The notes under the pieces are model-generated. The model did not search any database and was not told where the DNA came from. It saw nothing but the letters and a program-made list of their open reading frames with translations. 64,000 bases of DNA from the NCBI RefSeq assembly GCF_020515525.1, contig NZ_JAIYEP010000008.1, forward strand, positions 1 to 64,000, read 5' to 3'. The translations under genes and the position numbers were made by a program. Below are positions 33,828 through 48,651 of this stretch, in pieces (the stretch's first letter is position 1; every line of letters begins with the position of its first letter). The stretch is from Rhodococcus yananensis. Lineage in GTDB: Bacteria; Actinomycetota; Actinomycetes; Mycobacteriales; Mycobacteriaceae.

Positions 33828-33854
33828 GGCAGGGTTCGACGGTCCGAGCCGCGA

Positions 33855-35324
33855 CTACCCGGCCGGTTTGCGGAGCGCGGCCATGAACATCGCGTCGGTG
33901 CCGTGCCGGTGCGGCCACAACTGCACGCCGGGTCCGGAGCCGAGCTCGGGCACTCCCGGTACGAGCTCACGGGTGTCGAGTTGCTCGACACCGTGGCGAC
34001 GCACCGCATCCGCGACGACCGCGACCGTCTCCGACACGTGCGGCGAACACGTCGAGTACAGCACGACGCCGCCGGGCCGGAGCAGCCCGATCGCGGAGGC
34101 CAGCAGCTGCTTCTGCAGACGCACCAGGTCTGCCACGTCGTCGGGTCGACGGCGCCACCGCGCCTCCGGGCGACGCCGCAGCGCACCGAGCCCGGTGCAC
34201 GGCGCATCCACGAGGATGCGGTCGTAACCGGCGTCCAGCCCCGGATCGCGGCCGTCCGCCACGTGCACGGTCACCGGCAACCCCCGCGTGGTCTTGCGGA
34301 CGAGGTCGGCGCGGTGTTCGGCGGGTTCGACAGCGTCGACCGCGAACCCGTCGAGGTCGGCGAGGGCTCCGAGCAGCGCCGCCTTGCCTCCCGGCCCGGC
34401 ACACAGATCCAGCCAGCGGCCACGGTCCTCACCGAGCAGCGGTGCGAGCGTCAAGGCGCGGGCGACCAGCTGACTGCCTTCGTCCTGCACCGCGGCCATA
34501 CCCTCGCGGACCGGTTCGAGACGGCCCGGATCACCGTGTTCGAGATGCACCGCGTACGGCGACCACGGACCGACCTCACCGCCGGTGACCAGGGCGAGTT
34601 CCTCCGCGGTGATGATGCCGGGGCGCGCGACCAGATGCACGATCGGGCGGGCGTCGTCCGCGGCGAGGACGCGGTCGAGCTCGCCGGCGTCGGGGCCGAG
34701 CGCGTGCGCGAACGCCTGCGCGATCCACACCGGATGCGCGTAGCGGAACGCCAGATGCCCCACCGCGTCGGTGTCCGCGGGCGGAGCCAGTCGCTCCACC
34801 CACTGCTCTTCGGTCTGCTCCCCCACCCGGCGCAGCACCGCATTGACGAATCCTGCTCGTCCCGAACCGAATTCACTGCGTACCAGATCTACGCTCGTGG
34901 CGACGGCGGCGTGCGGTGCGACCCGGGTCCGCAGCAGCTGGTACGCACCGAGTCGCAGCACGTCGAGCAGGGGACCGTCGATCTCGTCGACGGGCCGGGC
35001 CGCGGCGGAGGAGATGACTGCGTCCAGCAGGCCCCGCGCACGGGCCGCCCCGTAGGTCAGTTCCGTCGCCAGTGCCGCATCCCTGGCATCGAGGCGGCGT
35101 TCACGCAACAGGGTGGGCAGCACCAGGTTCGCGTACGCGTCGCGTTCCCGCACCGCCCGCAACACATCGCGTGCGACGACGCGGGCCGGGTCGACCGCCG
35201 ACCGGGACGGTCGCGGAACGTGCCGGGGACGACCGCCGCGATCGCCCCGACCGCGACCACGCCTCCCGCCGCGGGCAGGTTCGCCGGATCGCCGTTCGGA
35301 GGATCGGCCGGATTCGTCGGTCAC
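33855..35324 (-). CDS. rsmB: 16S rRNA (cytosine-5)-methyltransferase RsmB (Fmu/Sun)
   Basis: A 489-residue methyltransferase expected to make m5C967 in 16S rRNA. A basic Arg/Gly-rich leader (about 5-40) precedes a NusB-like RNA-binding domain (about 45-175) and the SAM-dependent domain (about 250-489). The latter has [14 protein letters not shown] for SAM and the two active cysteines in [19 protein letters not shown] and [13 protein letters not shown] 35324 overlaps the fmt stop (GTGA), which sets the start. In M. tuberculosis rpe follows directly; here the accessory block intervenes. Confidence 0.94.
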   Translation of the reverse strand: MTDESGRSSERRSGEPARGGRRGRGRGDRGGRPRHVPRPSRSAVDPARVVARDVLRAVRERDAYANLVLPTLLRERRLDARDAALATELTYGAARARGLLDAVISSAAARPVDEIDGPLLDVLRLGAYQLLRTRVAPHAAVATSVDLVRSEFGSGRAGFVNAVLRRVGEQTEEQWVERLAPPADTDAVGHLAFRYAHPVWIAQAFAHALGPDAGELDRVLAADDARPIVHLVARPGIITAEELALVTGGEVGPWSPYAVHLEHGDPGRLEPVREGMAAVQDEGSQLVARALTLAPLLGEDRGRWLDLCAGPGGKAALLGALADLDGFAVDAVEPAEHRADLVRKTTRGLPVTVHVADGRDPGLDAGYDRILVDAPCTGLGALRRRPEARWRRRPDDVADLVRLQKQLLASAIGLLRPGGVVLYSTCSPHVSETVAVVADAVRRHGVEQLDTRELVPGVPELGSGPGVQLWPHRHGTDAMFMAALRKPAG

Positions 35325-36244
35325 CGGGCACCCGCCTTCTCGTCGAGACGGGCACCGCGGGCCCAGTCGGTGGCGGCCATCGCCTTCTTCCCGGGTGGTT
35401 GCACGACGCCGAGTTGCACAGCGCTGCTTCCGGTCCCGATCAGGAGTGCCTTCTTGCGGACACCGATCTCCCCCGGCTCGAGGGCTTCCTCGGTCGCGGT
35501 GACGGGGCCGACCTTCACCCGCAGATCACCGATCATGGTCCAGGCTCCGGGCGCGGGGGTCACCGACCGGATGTGTCGGTCCACCACGTGCGCGGGTAGG
35601 GACCAGTCGATGCGCGCGGCATCGACGGTGATCTTCGGCGCGTACGACACCCCGTCGGCGGACTGCGGGACGGCATTCACGATGCCGTCCTCGAGAGCGT
35701 CGAGGGTCGAGGTGAGCAGGGTCGCGCCCGCCCCGGCGAGTCGGTCGAGGAGATCCCCCGCCGTGTCGGTGGGCCGCACCGTCTCGGTGACCACCCCGTA
35801 CACCGGGCCGGTGTCCAGGCCCGACTCGAGCCGGAACGTGCTTGCTCCGGTGATCTCGTCGCCCGCGGCGATCGCCGCCTGGACCGGTGCCGCGCCCCGC
35901 CACGCGGGGAGCAACGAGAAATGCAGGTTGACCCATCCGTGCACCGGGATGTCGAGCACCGGTTGCGGAATCAGCGCACCGTACGCGACGACCGGGCAGC
36001 AGTCCGGGGCGAGTTCGGTCAGGCGCGCGACGAACTCGGGGTCGCGCGGCGACCGAGGCGTGAGCACCTCGATACCGTGCTCGTCGGCGACCCGCCCGAC
36101 CTCCGAACGCACTGCTCTGCGGCCCCGCCCCGCGACCGTGTCGGGTCGGGTGACGACGGCGAGCACCTCGTGGCGGCCGGAGTCGATCAGCGTGCGCAAC
36201 GACGGGACCGCGGGCGCGGGTGTACCCGCGAACACCACCCGCAT
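35321..36244 (-). CDS. fmt: Methionyl-tRNA formyltransferase
   Basis: Formylates initiator Met-tRNA with 10-formyl-tetrahydrofolate. It is 307 aa long, with the hydrolase-like N-domain containing the catalytic Asn/His/Asp set ([18 protein letters not shown] near 110 and SGLDTGPVY near 145) and a C-terminal OB-like domain. ATG 36244 ([12 protein letters not shown]) is the family start. A possible -10, TAGACT on the minus strand at 36340-36345, lies about 95 bases upstream. Confidence 0.95.
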   Translation of the reverse strand: MRVVFAGTPAPAVPSLRTLIDSGRHEVLAVVTRPDTVAGRGRRAVRSEVGRVADEHGIEVLTPRSPRDPEFVARLTELAPDCCPVVAYGALIPQPVLDIPVHGWVNLHFSLLPAWRGAAPVQAAIAAGDEITGASTFRLESGLDTGPVYGVVTETVRPTDTAGDLLDRLAGAGATLLTSTLDALEDGIVNAVPQSADGVSYAPKITVDAARIDWSLPAHVVDRHIRSVTPAPGAWTMIGDLRVKVGPVTATEEALEPGEIGVRKKALLIGTGSSAVQLGVVQPPGKKAMAATDWARGARLDEKAGAR

Positions 36245-36403
36245 ATCAGGGCACCGCCGGTGCGGTGTGCGGGGCGGGCGCGGGTCGGGCCGAACGTGTC
36301 ACGGATACTGCTCCCGGATCTCGAGGACGATGTCCCTCCAGTCTAGGAAGTCGCACGGTGGGCCGTGCAGGGCCGTCAGCCAGCGCATCCTCACGTAGCG
36401 TCC

Positions 36404-37372
36404 TCAACTGTTGCTCTGCAGGACGACCTCGGGAATCCCCGTGCCGAACGGCACCGCGACGCAGGTCCCCGGGGCGAAGCGCTCGGGGGCGAGCACGTGC
36501 CGGACCGTCTCGAGTGTGAACCGGTCGTAGACCATGTTGAAGTGACCGGTCATGTCCGCGGGGCAGAGATCCTGGATCACCAGGTTCGTCGCGCCGGGGC
36601 CGCGGAGCGCGATGTTGCTCGCCGGTTGGATCACCTCGTCCACAGCCGACCCGATCGTGGTGTACCGCACTCCCGGCACGGTGTCGACGGGGGTGTTGAG
36701 TTCTCCGAGCACGTCCGAGCCCTGCAGTTGCTGGACGAGCGCCTCCGACAGGACCGAACCCACCGCGTCGACGGCGCCGGGAATCGTCGCGGCGGCGCTT
36801 CCCAATCCGTAGAACGTGCCACCGTAGCTCGGGGATGCCAGCCCCACCCAGTGGTCGACGACGTGCGCTCCACCGAGTCGGTTGATGTACCAGCGGGTCA
36901 CCGTCGCTCCCTGTGAGTACCCGATCACGTCGACCTCGGCCGCACCTGTCGCCGACCGCACCCGATCGACGAATCGGCCGAACTGTTCTGCGCTGACCCG
37001 GATGTCGCCCGTACCGTAGCCGTCCTCCCCCGGCGCGCGCCCGTAGTCGACCGCGAACACACACCAGCCGGAATCCGCGAGCAGGGGCGCCAGAGCCGCG
37101 AAGTCGGAGTAGCTGTCCGAATCCGTTCCGTGCGCGAGCACCAGGGGACGCGGATGTTCGGTGGTCGGCACACACGCGAAGTCGTTCGTGCCCGGTGGGG
37201 CCGAACCGGGATGGTTCTCGCTGTATTCGGAGGCCTCGGCGTGGGTGTGTGCCACCGGGCCCGGATCGGTCGGCACGAAGTCCACCGAACCACCGGCCGG
37301 ATCGGCACTCGCCGTTCCCCCCACCAAGGCGATCGCGCTCGCGATCGCACCGAGTACGAACATCCGTGACAC
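36404..37372 (-). CDS. Secreted alpha/beta-hydrolase, lipase class 2
   Basis: An exported 322-residue lipase/esterase. A signal peptide (MFVLGAIASAIALVGGTASA, cleavage after TASA near residue 23) precedes an alpha/beta-hydrolase with HGTDSDS (oxyanion region), the nucleophile elbow GYSQG (Ser about 153), an Asp in the C-terminal third and His in DMTGHFNM. Paired cysteines (FACVP, GWCVF, DLCPAD, GTCVAV) fit an extracytoplasmic fold. GTG 37372 is chosen because GGAGGA lies 9 bases upstream; GTG 37390 would absorb that site and ATG 37363 is also possible. Natural substrate unknown. Confidence 0.88.
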   Translation of the reverse strand: MSRMFVLGAIASAIALVGGTASADPAGGSVDFVPTDPGPVAHTHAEASEYSENHPGSAPPGTNDFACVPTTEHPRPLVLAHGTDSDSYSDFAALAPLLADSGWCVFAVDYGRAPGEDGYGTGDIRVSAEQFGRFVDRVRSATGAAEVDVIGYSQGATVTRWYINRLGGAHVVDHWVGLASPSYGGTFYGLGSAAATIPGAVDAVGSVLSEALVQQLQGSDVLGELNTPVDTVPGVRYTTIGSAVDEVIQPASNIALRGPGATNLVIQDLCPADMTGHFNMVYDRFTLETVRHVLAPERFAPGTCVAVPFGTGIPEVVLQSNS

Positions 37373-37515
37373 CCGTCGTCTTCCTCCCACAGCCCTCCCC
37401 TTCCCATCCGGTCACAACCCCGACCAGTCACCATTGTGGCCGAACCCGGGGCTGGTGTCCCCGCACGGAAAAAGTTCCGGTTCACCGCCCGGCGGGAGCA
37501 CGGGGAACTCCCCGA

Positions 37516-37521
37516 TACGAT
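37516..37521 (+). promoter_or_regulatory. Candidate leaderless -10 for the Nudix gene
   Basis: TACGAT is separated by exactly 6 bases from the GTG at 37528. Confidence 0.5.
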
Positions 37522-37527
37522 GGCGCC

Positions 37528-37947
37528 GTGACGACAGCGAACGTGATCACCGTCAGCGCCGTGGTCCTCCGAGACGATGCGGGGGCGGTGTTGACTGTCC
37601 GCAAACGCGGCACCGACCATTTCATGTTCCCGGGCGGCAAACCCGAACCCGGCGAGTCCCCCGCGCAGACCGCGGTCCGCGAATGCGCGGAGGAACTCGG
37701 TGCCGACCTCGACCTCGCCGAACTGCGTCCCGTCGGTGTGTTCCGCGCCGCCGCCGCGAACGAGGACGGTTTCGTCGTCGAGGCATCCGTGTTCGAGCAC
37801 CCACCGGTAGCGGCGGTCGCGCCCGCCGCGGAGATCGACGAGGTGCGCTGGCTGGACACCGCCGCGGGCGCGGGATTCCCCCACGATCTCGCGCCGCTGT
37901 CCGTACTCGTGCTGTCCGGTGGAGAACCGCTCGGTCCCGTTCGCTGA
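37528..37947 (+). CDS. Nudix hydrolase
   Basis: A 139-residue Nudix-fold pyrophosphatase. The full Nudix box (Gx5Ex7REUXEEXGU) runs from about 37 to 59, beginning GKPEPGESP and ending RECAEELG. It hydrolyses a nucleoside diphosphate linked to another moiety; the size suits MutT-like or ADP-ribose/nucleotide clean-up, but the substrate cannot be read. GTG 37528 (MTTANVITVSAVVL) is chosen, with TACGAT 6 bases upstream and no ribosome-binding site. It is convergent with priA, 19 bases apart. Confidence 0.88.
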   Translation: MTTANVITVSAVVLRDDAGAVLTVRKRGTDHFMFPGGKPEPGESPAQTAVRECAEELGADLDLAELRPVGVFRAAAANEDGFVVEASVFEHPPVAAVAPAAEIDEVRWLDTAAGAGFPHDLAPLSVLVLSGGEPLGPVR

Positions 37948-37966
37948 CCGGCGGGGCGGCGAGCCG

Positions 37967-39985
37967 TCAGCCGATCCGCGGTGGATCCATCTGCACTCGC
38001 AGAGGACCGTCGGTGCGCCGCGCGGTGCGCCCGGCCTGGGCACTGCGCAGCGCCGACCCGAGTGCCCGCCCGCGGTCCCGGGGCACCCGGACCAACATGC
38101 GATGCACCTCGTCGGGTTCGGGATCGTCGGCACCGAACGGGAGTCGCTGCCCCGGCGGGAGCGGCACCGGTCCGAGCAGTTCGGCACCTGCCGGAAGGTG
38201 CGTGGCCTCGAGCAACGCCGCGACCGCAGGTGCCGCGCCGTCGACCGCCGCCATGTGCACGGCCGGCGGAAATCCCACCTCGGCGCGTTCGGCGACCTCC
38301 GCAGCGGCGTGACCGACCGGGTCCCAGCGCACCAGGGCCTGCACCGTCGGGATCCCCGAATCCGCGACCACCACGACCCGTCCGCCCTCCGATGCCGGAC
38401 GCACCAGCGCCGACGCCGTCAACCAGCGGCGCATCGTCTCCTCGGTCGCCCGCAGATCCGCGCGACCGAGGAGCGCCCACCCGTCGAGCAGCAGCGCCGC
38501 ACCGTAACCACCGGCCGCCACCGGTTCGGCACCGACGGTGGACACGACGAGCGCGGCGGACTCGGGCGCGGTCGCCTTCACCTCGGAACCACCCGACGTC
38601 ACCACCGGTACCCCGGGGAAAGCGCGACCGAGTTCCTCCGCGGTGCGGCCCGCACCGACCACCACCGCGCGCAGCGAACGCGCGCCGCACGCGTGACAGC
38701 GATGCGTCGCATCGGCGACCCCGCACCACTTGCAGGCGGGGACGGCCGCACCGTCGGGGCCGCCCGCGGACGGTAGCGCCAGCGGACCGTTGCAACGCCG
38801 GCAACGCGCCGGTGCCCGGCACTTGCCGCATGCCAGCGCCGGCACGTAACCGCGGCGCGGAACCTGCACGAGCACGGGGCGTCCCGCACCGATCGCCGCC
38901 CGGGCCGCCTCGAACGCGATACCGGGCAGCCGGGCGGCGCGCGCCGCCGGATCACGGGCGAGGGCCCGGTCGCTGTCGGCGAGGGCGACGATCCGCGGGG
39001 CGCACGCGCGTACCACCTCGCGGGGAGCGACCAGGTCGTGCGCCCAGCCCGCCTCGACGAGGGCCTGCGTCTCCGCGGTGCGAGCGTGGCCGGCCACGAC
39101 GACGGCCGCACCACAGGCGTGGGCGCGCAGCGCCGCCACCTCCCGGGTGTGCGGGTACGGGGAGCGCGGTTCGCAGTGCAGGTCGTCACCGTCGTCCCAC
39201 ACGACGAGCAACCCGATGGCCGGGCCGGGCGCGAACACCGCGGCCCGTGTCCCCACGACGATGCGGGCCGAGCCACGCAGCGCCGCGAGCCACCGCCGGT
39301 ATCGCTCGGCGGGCCCGAGCCCGGCGGCGAGGCCGACGACGTGGTCGTCGCCGACGAGGTCGACGCACGCCGTGAGCACCCGGTCGAGGTCACGTTGGTC
39401 GGGGACGACGAGGACGGCACCGCGACCGCGGGCCGCGGTGACGGCGGCGAGTTCCGCGAGGCGGCGCGGCCAGTCCTCTCCCGGTAGTGCCTGCCACGCG
39501 GCGCGCGGTGTGCGTCCGGCGACGAGTGCGTCGAGGAAGTTGTCGCCGTGCCGGTAGCGGGCCCAGGCCGCCCGGTCCACCCGCGGCGGTACCGGCGGTT
39601 CGGTGACGCGGACGGCCTCCGCCTCGACACGGGCGTGCCGGGGCGGCACGGCCAGTCGCAGGACGTCGGCTCGGGTGCCGGCGTAGCGGGTGGCGACCTC
39701 GTCCGCGAGAGCGGCGATCTCGGGGGTGAGCACGACCTCGGCGGAGACGACGCGTTCGATGCGGCCGAGTCTGCCGGGGTGGTCGCTGGTCGCGACACGG
39801 TCGAGGAGGAATCCGTCGACGAGACGACCGGCGAAACGCACGCGGACGCGGACGCCCGGGCGGGCGTCCGCGTCCAGCTCGCGCGGAATCAGGTAGTCGA
39901 ACTCGCGGTCTAGGTGCGGGAGCGGCAGCAGGGGCAGCACCCGAGCGACCGGGTCGACCTCGGCTGCGGGTCGTTCGGCGGCCAA
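37967..39985 (-). CDS. priA: Primosomal protein N' (PriA), helicase-degenerate
   Basis: Replication-restart protein of 672 aa. The N-terminal 3'-DNA-binding domain (DREFDYLIP) is present, and the zinc-binding region near 385-440 keeps its cysteines (CGKCRAPARCRRC, CKWCG, CHACG). The helicase motor is not: the Walker A position reads VAGRTPRAAWQALPG and the DEXH position WDDGDDLHC, so ATP hydrolysis is unlikely. This loss is usual in actinobacteria, where PriA may only recognise forks and load partners. The only start fitting the gap after metK is TTG 39985 (weakly supported). Confidence 0.9.
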   Translation of the reverse strand: MAAERPAAEVDPVARVLPLLPLPHLDREFDYLIPRELDADARPGVRVRVRFAGRLVDGFLLDRVATSDHPGRLGRIERVVSAEVVLTPEIAALADEVATRYAGTRADVLRLAVPPRHARVEAEAVRVTEPPVPPRVDRAAWARYRHGDNFLDALVAGRTPRAAWQALPGEDWPRRLAELAAVTAARGRGAVLVVPDQRDLDRVLTACVDLVGDDHVVGLAAGLGPAERYRRWLAALRGSARIVVGTRAAVFAPGPAIGLLVVWDDGDDLHCEPRSPYPHTREVAALRAHACGAAVVVAGHARTAETQALVEAGWAHDLVAPREVVRACAPRIVALADSDRALARDPAARAARLPGIAFEAARAAIGAGRPVLVQVPRRGYVPALACGKCRAPARCRRCNGPLALPSAGGPDGAAVPACKWCGVADATHRCHACGARSLRAVVVGAGRTAEELGRAFPGVPVVTSGGSEVKATAPESAALVVSTVGAEPVAAGGYGAALLLDGWALLGRADLRATEETMRRWLTASALVRPASEGGRVVVVADSGIPTVQALVRWDPVGHAAAEVAERAEVGFPPAVHMAAVDGAAPAVAALLEATHLPAGAELLGPVPLPPGQRLPFGADDPEPDEVHRMLVRVPRDRGRALGSALRSAQAGRTARRTDGPLRVQMDPPRIG

Positions 39986-40003
39986 CCGTGCGTGCCGGTC
40001 GGG

Positions 40004-41218
40004 TTACAGACCGGCTGCGGCGCGCAACTTCTCGGCGCGGTCGGTGCTCTCCCACGGCAGGTCGATGTCGGTGCGACCGAAGTGGCCGTACGCCGCGGTC
40101 TGCGCGTAGATGGGACGCAGCAGATCGAGGTCGCGGATGATCGCGCCCGGTCGCAGATCGAAGACCTCTCCGATGGCCTGCTGGATCCGGGCCGGATCGG
40201 TCTTCTCGGTGCCGAACGTCTCGACGAACAGACCGACGGGGGCGGCCTTGCCGATGGCGTAGGCGACCTGCACCTCGATGCGGTCGGCGAGTCCCGCGGC
40301 GACGGCGTTCTTGGCGACCCACCGCATCGCGTACGCGGCGGACCGGTCGACCTTCGACGGGTCCTTGCCGGAGAAGGCGCCGCCACCGTGGCGGGCCATA
40401 CCGCCGTAGGTGTCGACGATGATCTTGCGTCCCGTCAGGCCCGCGTCGCCCATGGGTCCGCCGAGGACGAACGATCCGGACGGATTGACGAGCAGCCGGA
40501 TGTCGGAGGTGTCGAGACCGGCGAGGTTCGGGTCGGCGAGTACCGCATCGACGACATGCGTGCGCAGATCCGGGGCCAACAGGTTGTTCAGGTCGATGTC
40601 GGCGGCGTGTTGTGTGGAGATGACGATGGTGTCGAGGCGGACCGGGGTGTCACCGTCGTACTCGATGGTGACCTGGGTCTTCCCGTCGGGACGCAGGTAC
40701 GGCAACACCCCGGTCTTGCGGACCTCGGTGAGCCGCCGCGACAGTCGGTGCGCGAGCGAGATCGGCAGCGGCATGAGCTCGGGGGTGTCCGAGCAGGCGT
40801 AGCCGAACATCAGGCCCTGGTCGCCGGCGCCCTGCAGGGCCACCTCGTCGTCGGTCAGGGTGCCGGTGCGTGCCTCGTGCGAGACGTCGACGCCGCCGGC
40901 GATCTCCGGCGACTGCGCGCCGATCGCGATGTTGACACCGCACGAGTTCCCGTCGAACCCCTTCGACGACGAGTCGTAGCCGATCTCGAGGACCCGATCG
41001 CGGACGATCTTCGGGATGTCCGCGTACGCCGACGTGGTGACCTCACCGACGACGTGGACCTGGCCGGTGGTCACGAGGGTCTCCACCGCGACACGGGAAC
41101 GGGGATCCTCGGCGAGGAGGGCGTCGAGGACGGAGTCGCTGATCGCGTCACAGATCTTGTCCGGGTGCCCCTCCGTCACGGACTCACTGGTGAAAAGCCG
41201 ACTTCCGGTCTTGCTCAC
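40004..41218 (-). CDS. metK: S-adenosylmethionine synthetase
   Basis: Makes SAM from methionine and ATP. The 404-aa protein has [20 protein letters not shown] (methionine/ATP site), the P-loop-like [18 protein letters not shown] near 270-290 and the central [13 protein letters not shown] 41218 has AGGGAGA 4-5 bases upstream. The 143-base upstream gap shows no SAM-riboswitch structure that I can recognise. It sits between priA and coaBC, as in M. tuberculosis. Confidence 0.96.
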   Translation of the reverse strand: MSKTGSRLFTSESVTEGHPDKICDAISDSVLDALLAEDPRSRVAVETLVTTGQVHVVGEVTTSAYADIPKIVRDRVLEIGYDSSSKGFDGNSCGVNIAIGAQSPEIAGGVDVSHEARTGTLTDDEVALQGAGDQGLMFGYACSDTPELMPLPISLAHRLSRRLTEVRKTGVLPYLRPDGKTQVTIEYDGDTPVRLDTIVISTQHAADIDLNNLLAPDLRTHVVDAVLADPNLAGLDTSDIRLLVNPSGSFVLGGPMGDAGLTGRKIIVDTYGGMARHGGGAFSGKDPSKVDRSAAYAMRWVAKNAVAAGLADRIEVQVAYAIGKAAPVGLFVETFGTEKTDPARIQQAIGEVFDLRPGAIIRDLDLLRPIYAQTAAYGHFGRTDIDLPWESTDRAEKLRAAAGL

Positions 41219-41361
41219 AGACTCTCCCTCTCGACTGATGTTCTGGCCTCGTGTGTAGTGGTTCTAGCACGTGCTCGGTGTGGCCCCGAATCCCCCACCC
41301 CGATTCCGACGCTACTGCCCCCGCAGCATCGGCGCGAGTGTCCGAGGTCACTCGAGCGTAA

Positions 41362-43013
<1,652 letters not shown>

Positions 43014-43625
43014 TCAGGTGGCGTCGGGTCCGACCAACAAGGATACCAACTCGTCGCAGGCACGGTCGACGTCCTCGTTGACCACCACGACGTCGAACTC
43101 GTCACGGGCGGCCAGTTCGGTGCGAGCGGTGTCGAGCCTGCGGGCCACGACGTCGTCGGTTTCGGTACCGCGACCGGTGAGGCGCTCGACGAGGACCTCC
43201 CAGCTGGGCGGCGCCAGGAACGCGAGCACCGCCTCCGGCATCGCGGTCCGCACTGCGCGGGCACCGGCGAGATCCACCTCGACGAGGACCGGGCGGCCCG
43301 CGTCGAGAGCCTCCCGGACGGGTGCGGCCGGGGTACCCGATCGCTGCAGGCCACCGTGGATGTCCGCCCATTCGAGCAGATCACCGGCATCGATCATCCG
43401 ATCGAACTCGGCGCGGGACACGAAATGGTAGTCGTGCCCGTCCACCTCCCCGGGACGCGGATCCCGGGTCGTGGCGGACACACTGAACAGCAGATTCGGC
43501 ACGCGCTCGCGCAGAACCTTCACGACGGTCGACTTCCCGACCGCGGAGGGGCCGGCCAGGACGACCAGCCGGCCCCTCCGCGCTGCGGGTGCGCTGTCCG
43601 CCACGGATTGTGCGTCAGCTACCAC
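43014..43625 (-). CDS. gmk: Guanylate kinase
   Basis: Phosphorylates GMP to GDP. The 203-aa protein has P-loop GPSAVGKST at 25-33, GMP-binding [20 protein letters not shown] near 49-68 and the lid region. A short variable N-terminus precedes the core. GTG 43625 follows the mihF stop by 5 bases; the ribosome-binding site is weak, in keeping with coupling to mihF, its usual neighbour in actinobacteria. Confidence 0.95.
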   Translation of the reverse strand: MVADAQSVADSAPAARRGRLVVLAGPSAVGKSTVVKVLRERVPNLLFSVSATTRDPRPGEVDGHDYHFVSRAEFDRMIDAGDLLEWADIHGGLQRSGTPAAPVREALDAGRPVLVEVDLAGARAVRTAMPEAVLAFLAPPSWEVLVERLTGRGTETDDVVARRLDTARTELAARDEFDVVVVNEDVDRACDELVSLLVGPDAT

Positions 43626-43630
43626 GGTGC

Positions 43631-43951
43631 TCAGGCGTCGAAATCGAACCTGGCGAGCAACGCCTTGCGCTGGCGATCACCGAGACCGCGCAGACGGCGG
43701 GTCGGAGCGATCTCCAGTTCGGTCATGATCTCCTGCGCCTTGACCTTGCCGACCTTCGGCAGGGCCTCGAGCAGGGCGGACACCTTCATCTTGCCGAGGA
43801 TCTCGTCGTTCTCGGCGTCGGCGAGCACCTGCTTGAGGTCGGTGCCGCCACGCTTCAGGCGCTCCTTGAGCTCCGCCCGGGCACGACGGGCAGCAGCCGC
43901 CTTCTCCAGAGCAGCGGCGCGCTGCTCGTCGGTCAGCTGGGGAAGGGCCAC
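43631..43951 (-). CDS. mihF: Integration host factor, actinobacterial type (mIHF)
   Basis: A 106-residue nucleoid-associated protein unrelated to enterobacterial IHF. A long basic N-terminal helix ([20 protein letters not shown]) leads to a helix-two-turn-helix core with [25 protein letters not shown] and the basic end [13 protein letters not shown]. It bends DNA and is essential in mycobacteria. GTG 43951 has GGAGG 4 bases upstream. The gene is preceded by a long gap, in keeping with a strong, complex promoter. Confidence 0.95.
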   Translation of the reverse strand: MALPQLTDEQRAAALEKAAAARRARAELKERLKRGGTDLKQVLADAENDEILGKMKVSALLEALPKVGKVKAQEIMTELEIAPTRRLRGLGDRQRKALLARFDFDA

Positions 43952-44485
43952 GGTTCCTCCGTCTCATCGTTGGCAAACAGTCTTCGACCGCTGTCAACCA
44001 GCGGCGATAGCGACCGTACTCACGACCGCCGACGATTGCGAACCCGCCCCCCGCCGTTCCAGTCGAAAACACGTGCGGTAGTGGGAATCGGAAACGGACC
44101 GGAGAACCCGCAGGTCGTGAGCGCGCACACGTTGGATCGCACACGATCGACATCGCAAAACCGCAGGTCACAGCCCCGCCTCCGCGGGTCGGGACGGGGA
44201 TGGACACTCGCGCGGCGCAGTTCCGCACCTCGCATCCGGACGCGGCCGCGGGTCGGGCGAAATTTTTTCGCGGAGTGCGCGTGTCGCGAGCGGGTACAAC
44301 CGCACGGAAAGCCGTACATCCTGCATGTTCGCAGCCGACGCCGCCCGTCCGGCGGGCCCACACGACCTCACGACGTCGGGGGCACCGCACAGGCGTGCAC
44401 GGCGCCCCCGAACCTGTCGAGACTCTTCGGTGCGGCCGGAACGTCCCCCGGACGTCTCGGTCGCGCAGGAACGCGAACGGATACC
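43952..44485. other. 534-bp gene-free region between pyrF and mihF
   Basis: No convincing gene. On the minus strand, TTGACA (43992-43997) is a possible -35 for mihF, but no good -10 follows at standard spacing. A-rich GCGAAA-TTT-TTTCGC (44257-44271) is an unusual AT island. The right part holds the pyrF terminator hairpin and the duplicated pyrF tail. I see no tRNA. Confidence 0.5.
44378..44409 (-). terminator. Candidate terminator after pyrF
   Basis: GGGGGC/GCCCCC (44378-44383 and 44404-44409), extended by a CCG/CGG pairing after one mismatch, lies about 75-105 bases past the pyrF stop. A shorter ACGTCC/GGACGT hairpin (44441-44455) is nearer. Either may end the pyrimidine operon. Confidence 0.4.
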
Positions 44486-44508
44486 TCAGTCGCGTAGGAA
44501 CGCGAACG
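44461..44508. repeat. Tandem duplication of the pyrF 3' end
   Basis: TCGCGCAGGAACGCGAACG (44461-44479) and TCGCGTAGGAACGCGAACG (44490-44508) differ by one base and lie 29 bases apart. The right copy codes for the last residues of PyrF (FAFLRD); the left copy repeats this beyond the stop. Confidence 0.8.
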
Positions 44509-45309
44509 ACGCGGCCACACGGGCCGCCTCGTCACGCAACGCCTGCACCGACGGCCCCGCCCGCAGTACCTCGCGCGAGACGTTGGGGACAACGGCCCGG
44601 AGCGCGTCCCCCGCGAGCCGGCGCACGTCGTCGGCGGTACCGCCCTGTGCGCCGACACCCGGCATCAGGATCGGACCGTGCACGGCACTCAGATCGGGTG
44701 CGGCGGTCAGCGTCGCGCCCACCACCACACCGACCGGACCGAGCACCGGGTACCCGGCGTTCCGGGCCGCGGCCTCGTCGACCATCACCTGGGCGAGGGT
44801 GCGCCCGTCCGCGACGGTCGCGCGCTGCACCTGGGCCCCTTCCGGGTTGGAGGTGGCCGCGAGCACGAACACACCACGATCGGCGCCCCGAGCCAGGCTC
44901 AGGGCCGGTTCCAGGGCACCGAATCCCAGGTACGGCGACACGGTCACCGCATCCGAACACAGCGGCGACTCGTCGGACAGCCAGGTGCGCGCGTACGCGG
45001 CCATCGTCGATCCGATGTCGCCGCGTTTGGCGTCGGAGAGCACCAGGGTGCCGCTCTCGCGCAGCGCCGCCACCGCCCGTTCGAGCACCGCGATGCCCGC
45101 CGAGCCGAACGCCTCGAAGAACGCCACCTGTGGTTTGACGAGCGCAACATTCCCGGCGAACGCGTCGACGCACCGTTCGGTGAACTCGGCCAGCCCGGCC
45201 GTGTCCACTGTCAGTCCCCACGCCCCGAGCAGTTCCGGATGCGGGTCGATACCCACGCACAGCGGTCCGCGCTCGGTGAGCGCCGCGTCCAGCCGCTCCC
45301 CGAATCCGG

Positions 45310-45313
<4 letters not shown>
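44486..45313 (-). CDS. pyrF: Orotidine 5'-phosphate decarboxylase, subfamily 2
   Basis: Last step of UMP synthesis. At 275 aa it is the longer actinobacterial form; the catalytic [12 protein letters not shown] lies at about 92-103 with K96. GTG 45313 ([12 protein letters not shown]) overlaps the carB stop (GTGA) and sets the start. It is the last gene of the pyrR-pyrB-pyrC-x-carA-carB-pyrF operon. Confidence 0.95.

Positions 45314-48650
<3,337 letters not shown>

Positions 48651-48651
<1 letters not shown>

Noticed and set aside
25283-33854. Prophage or genomic island with integrase
   Set aside because: No integrase, transposase, att repeat or tRNA at either edge; GC content and codon use look like the flanks by eye.
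33063-36398. 1111-codon plus-strand frame over rsmB-fmt
   Set aside because: Antisense shadow; translation is Arg/His-rich and matches no fold I know.
41219-41361. SAM riboswitch before metK
   Set aside because: No kink-turn or core helices recognisable in the 143 bases.
43952-44485. tRNA or other structured RNA gene
   Set aside because: No cloverleaf or T-loop sequence found; only short hairpins.
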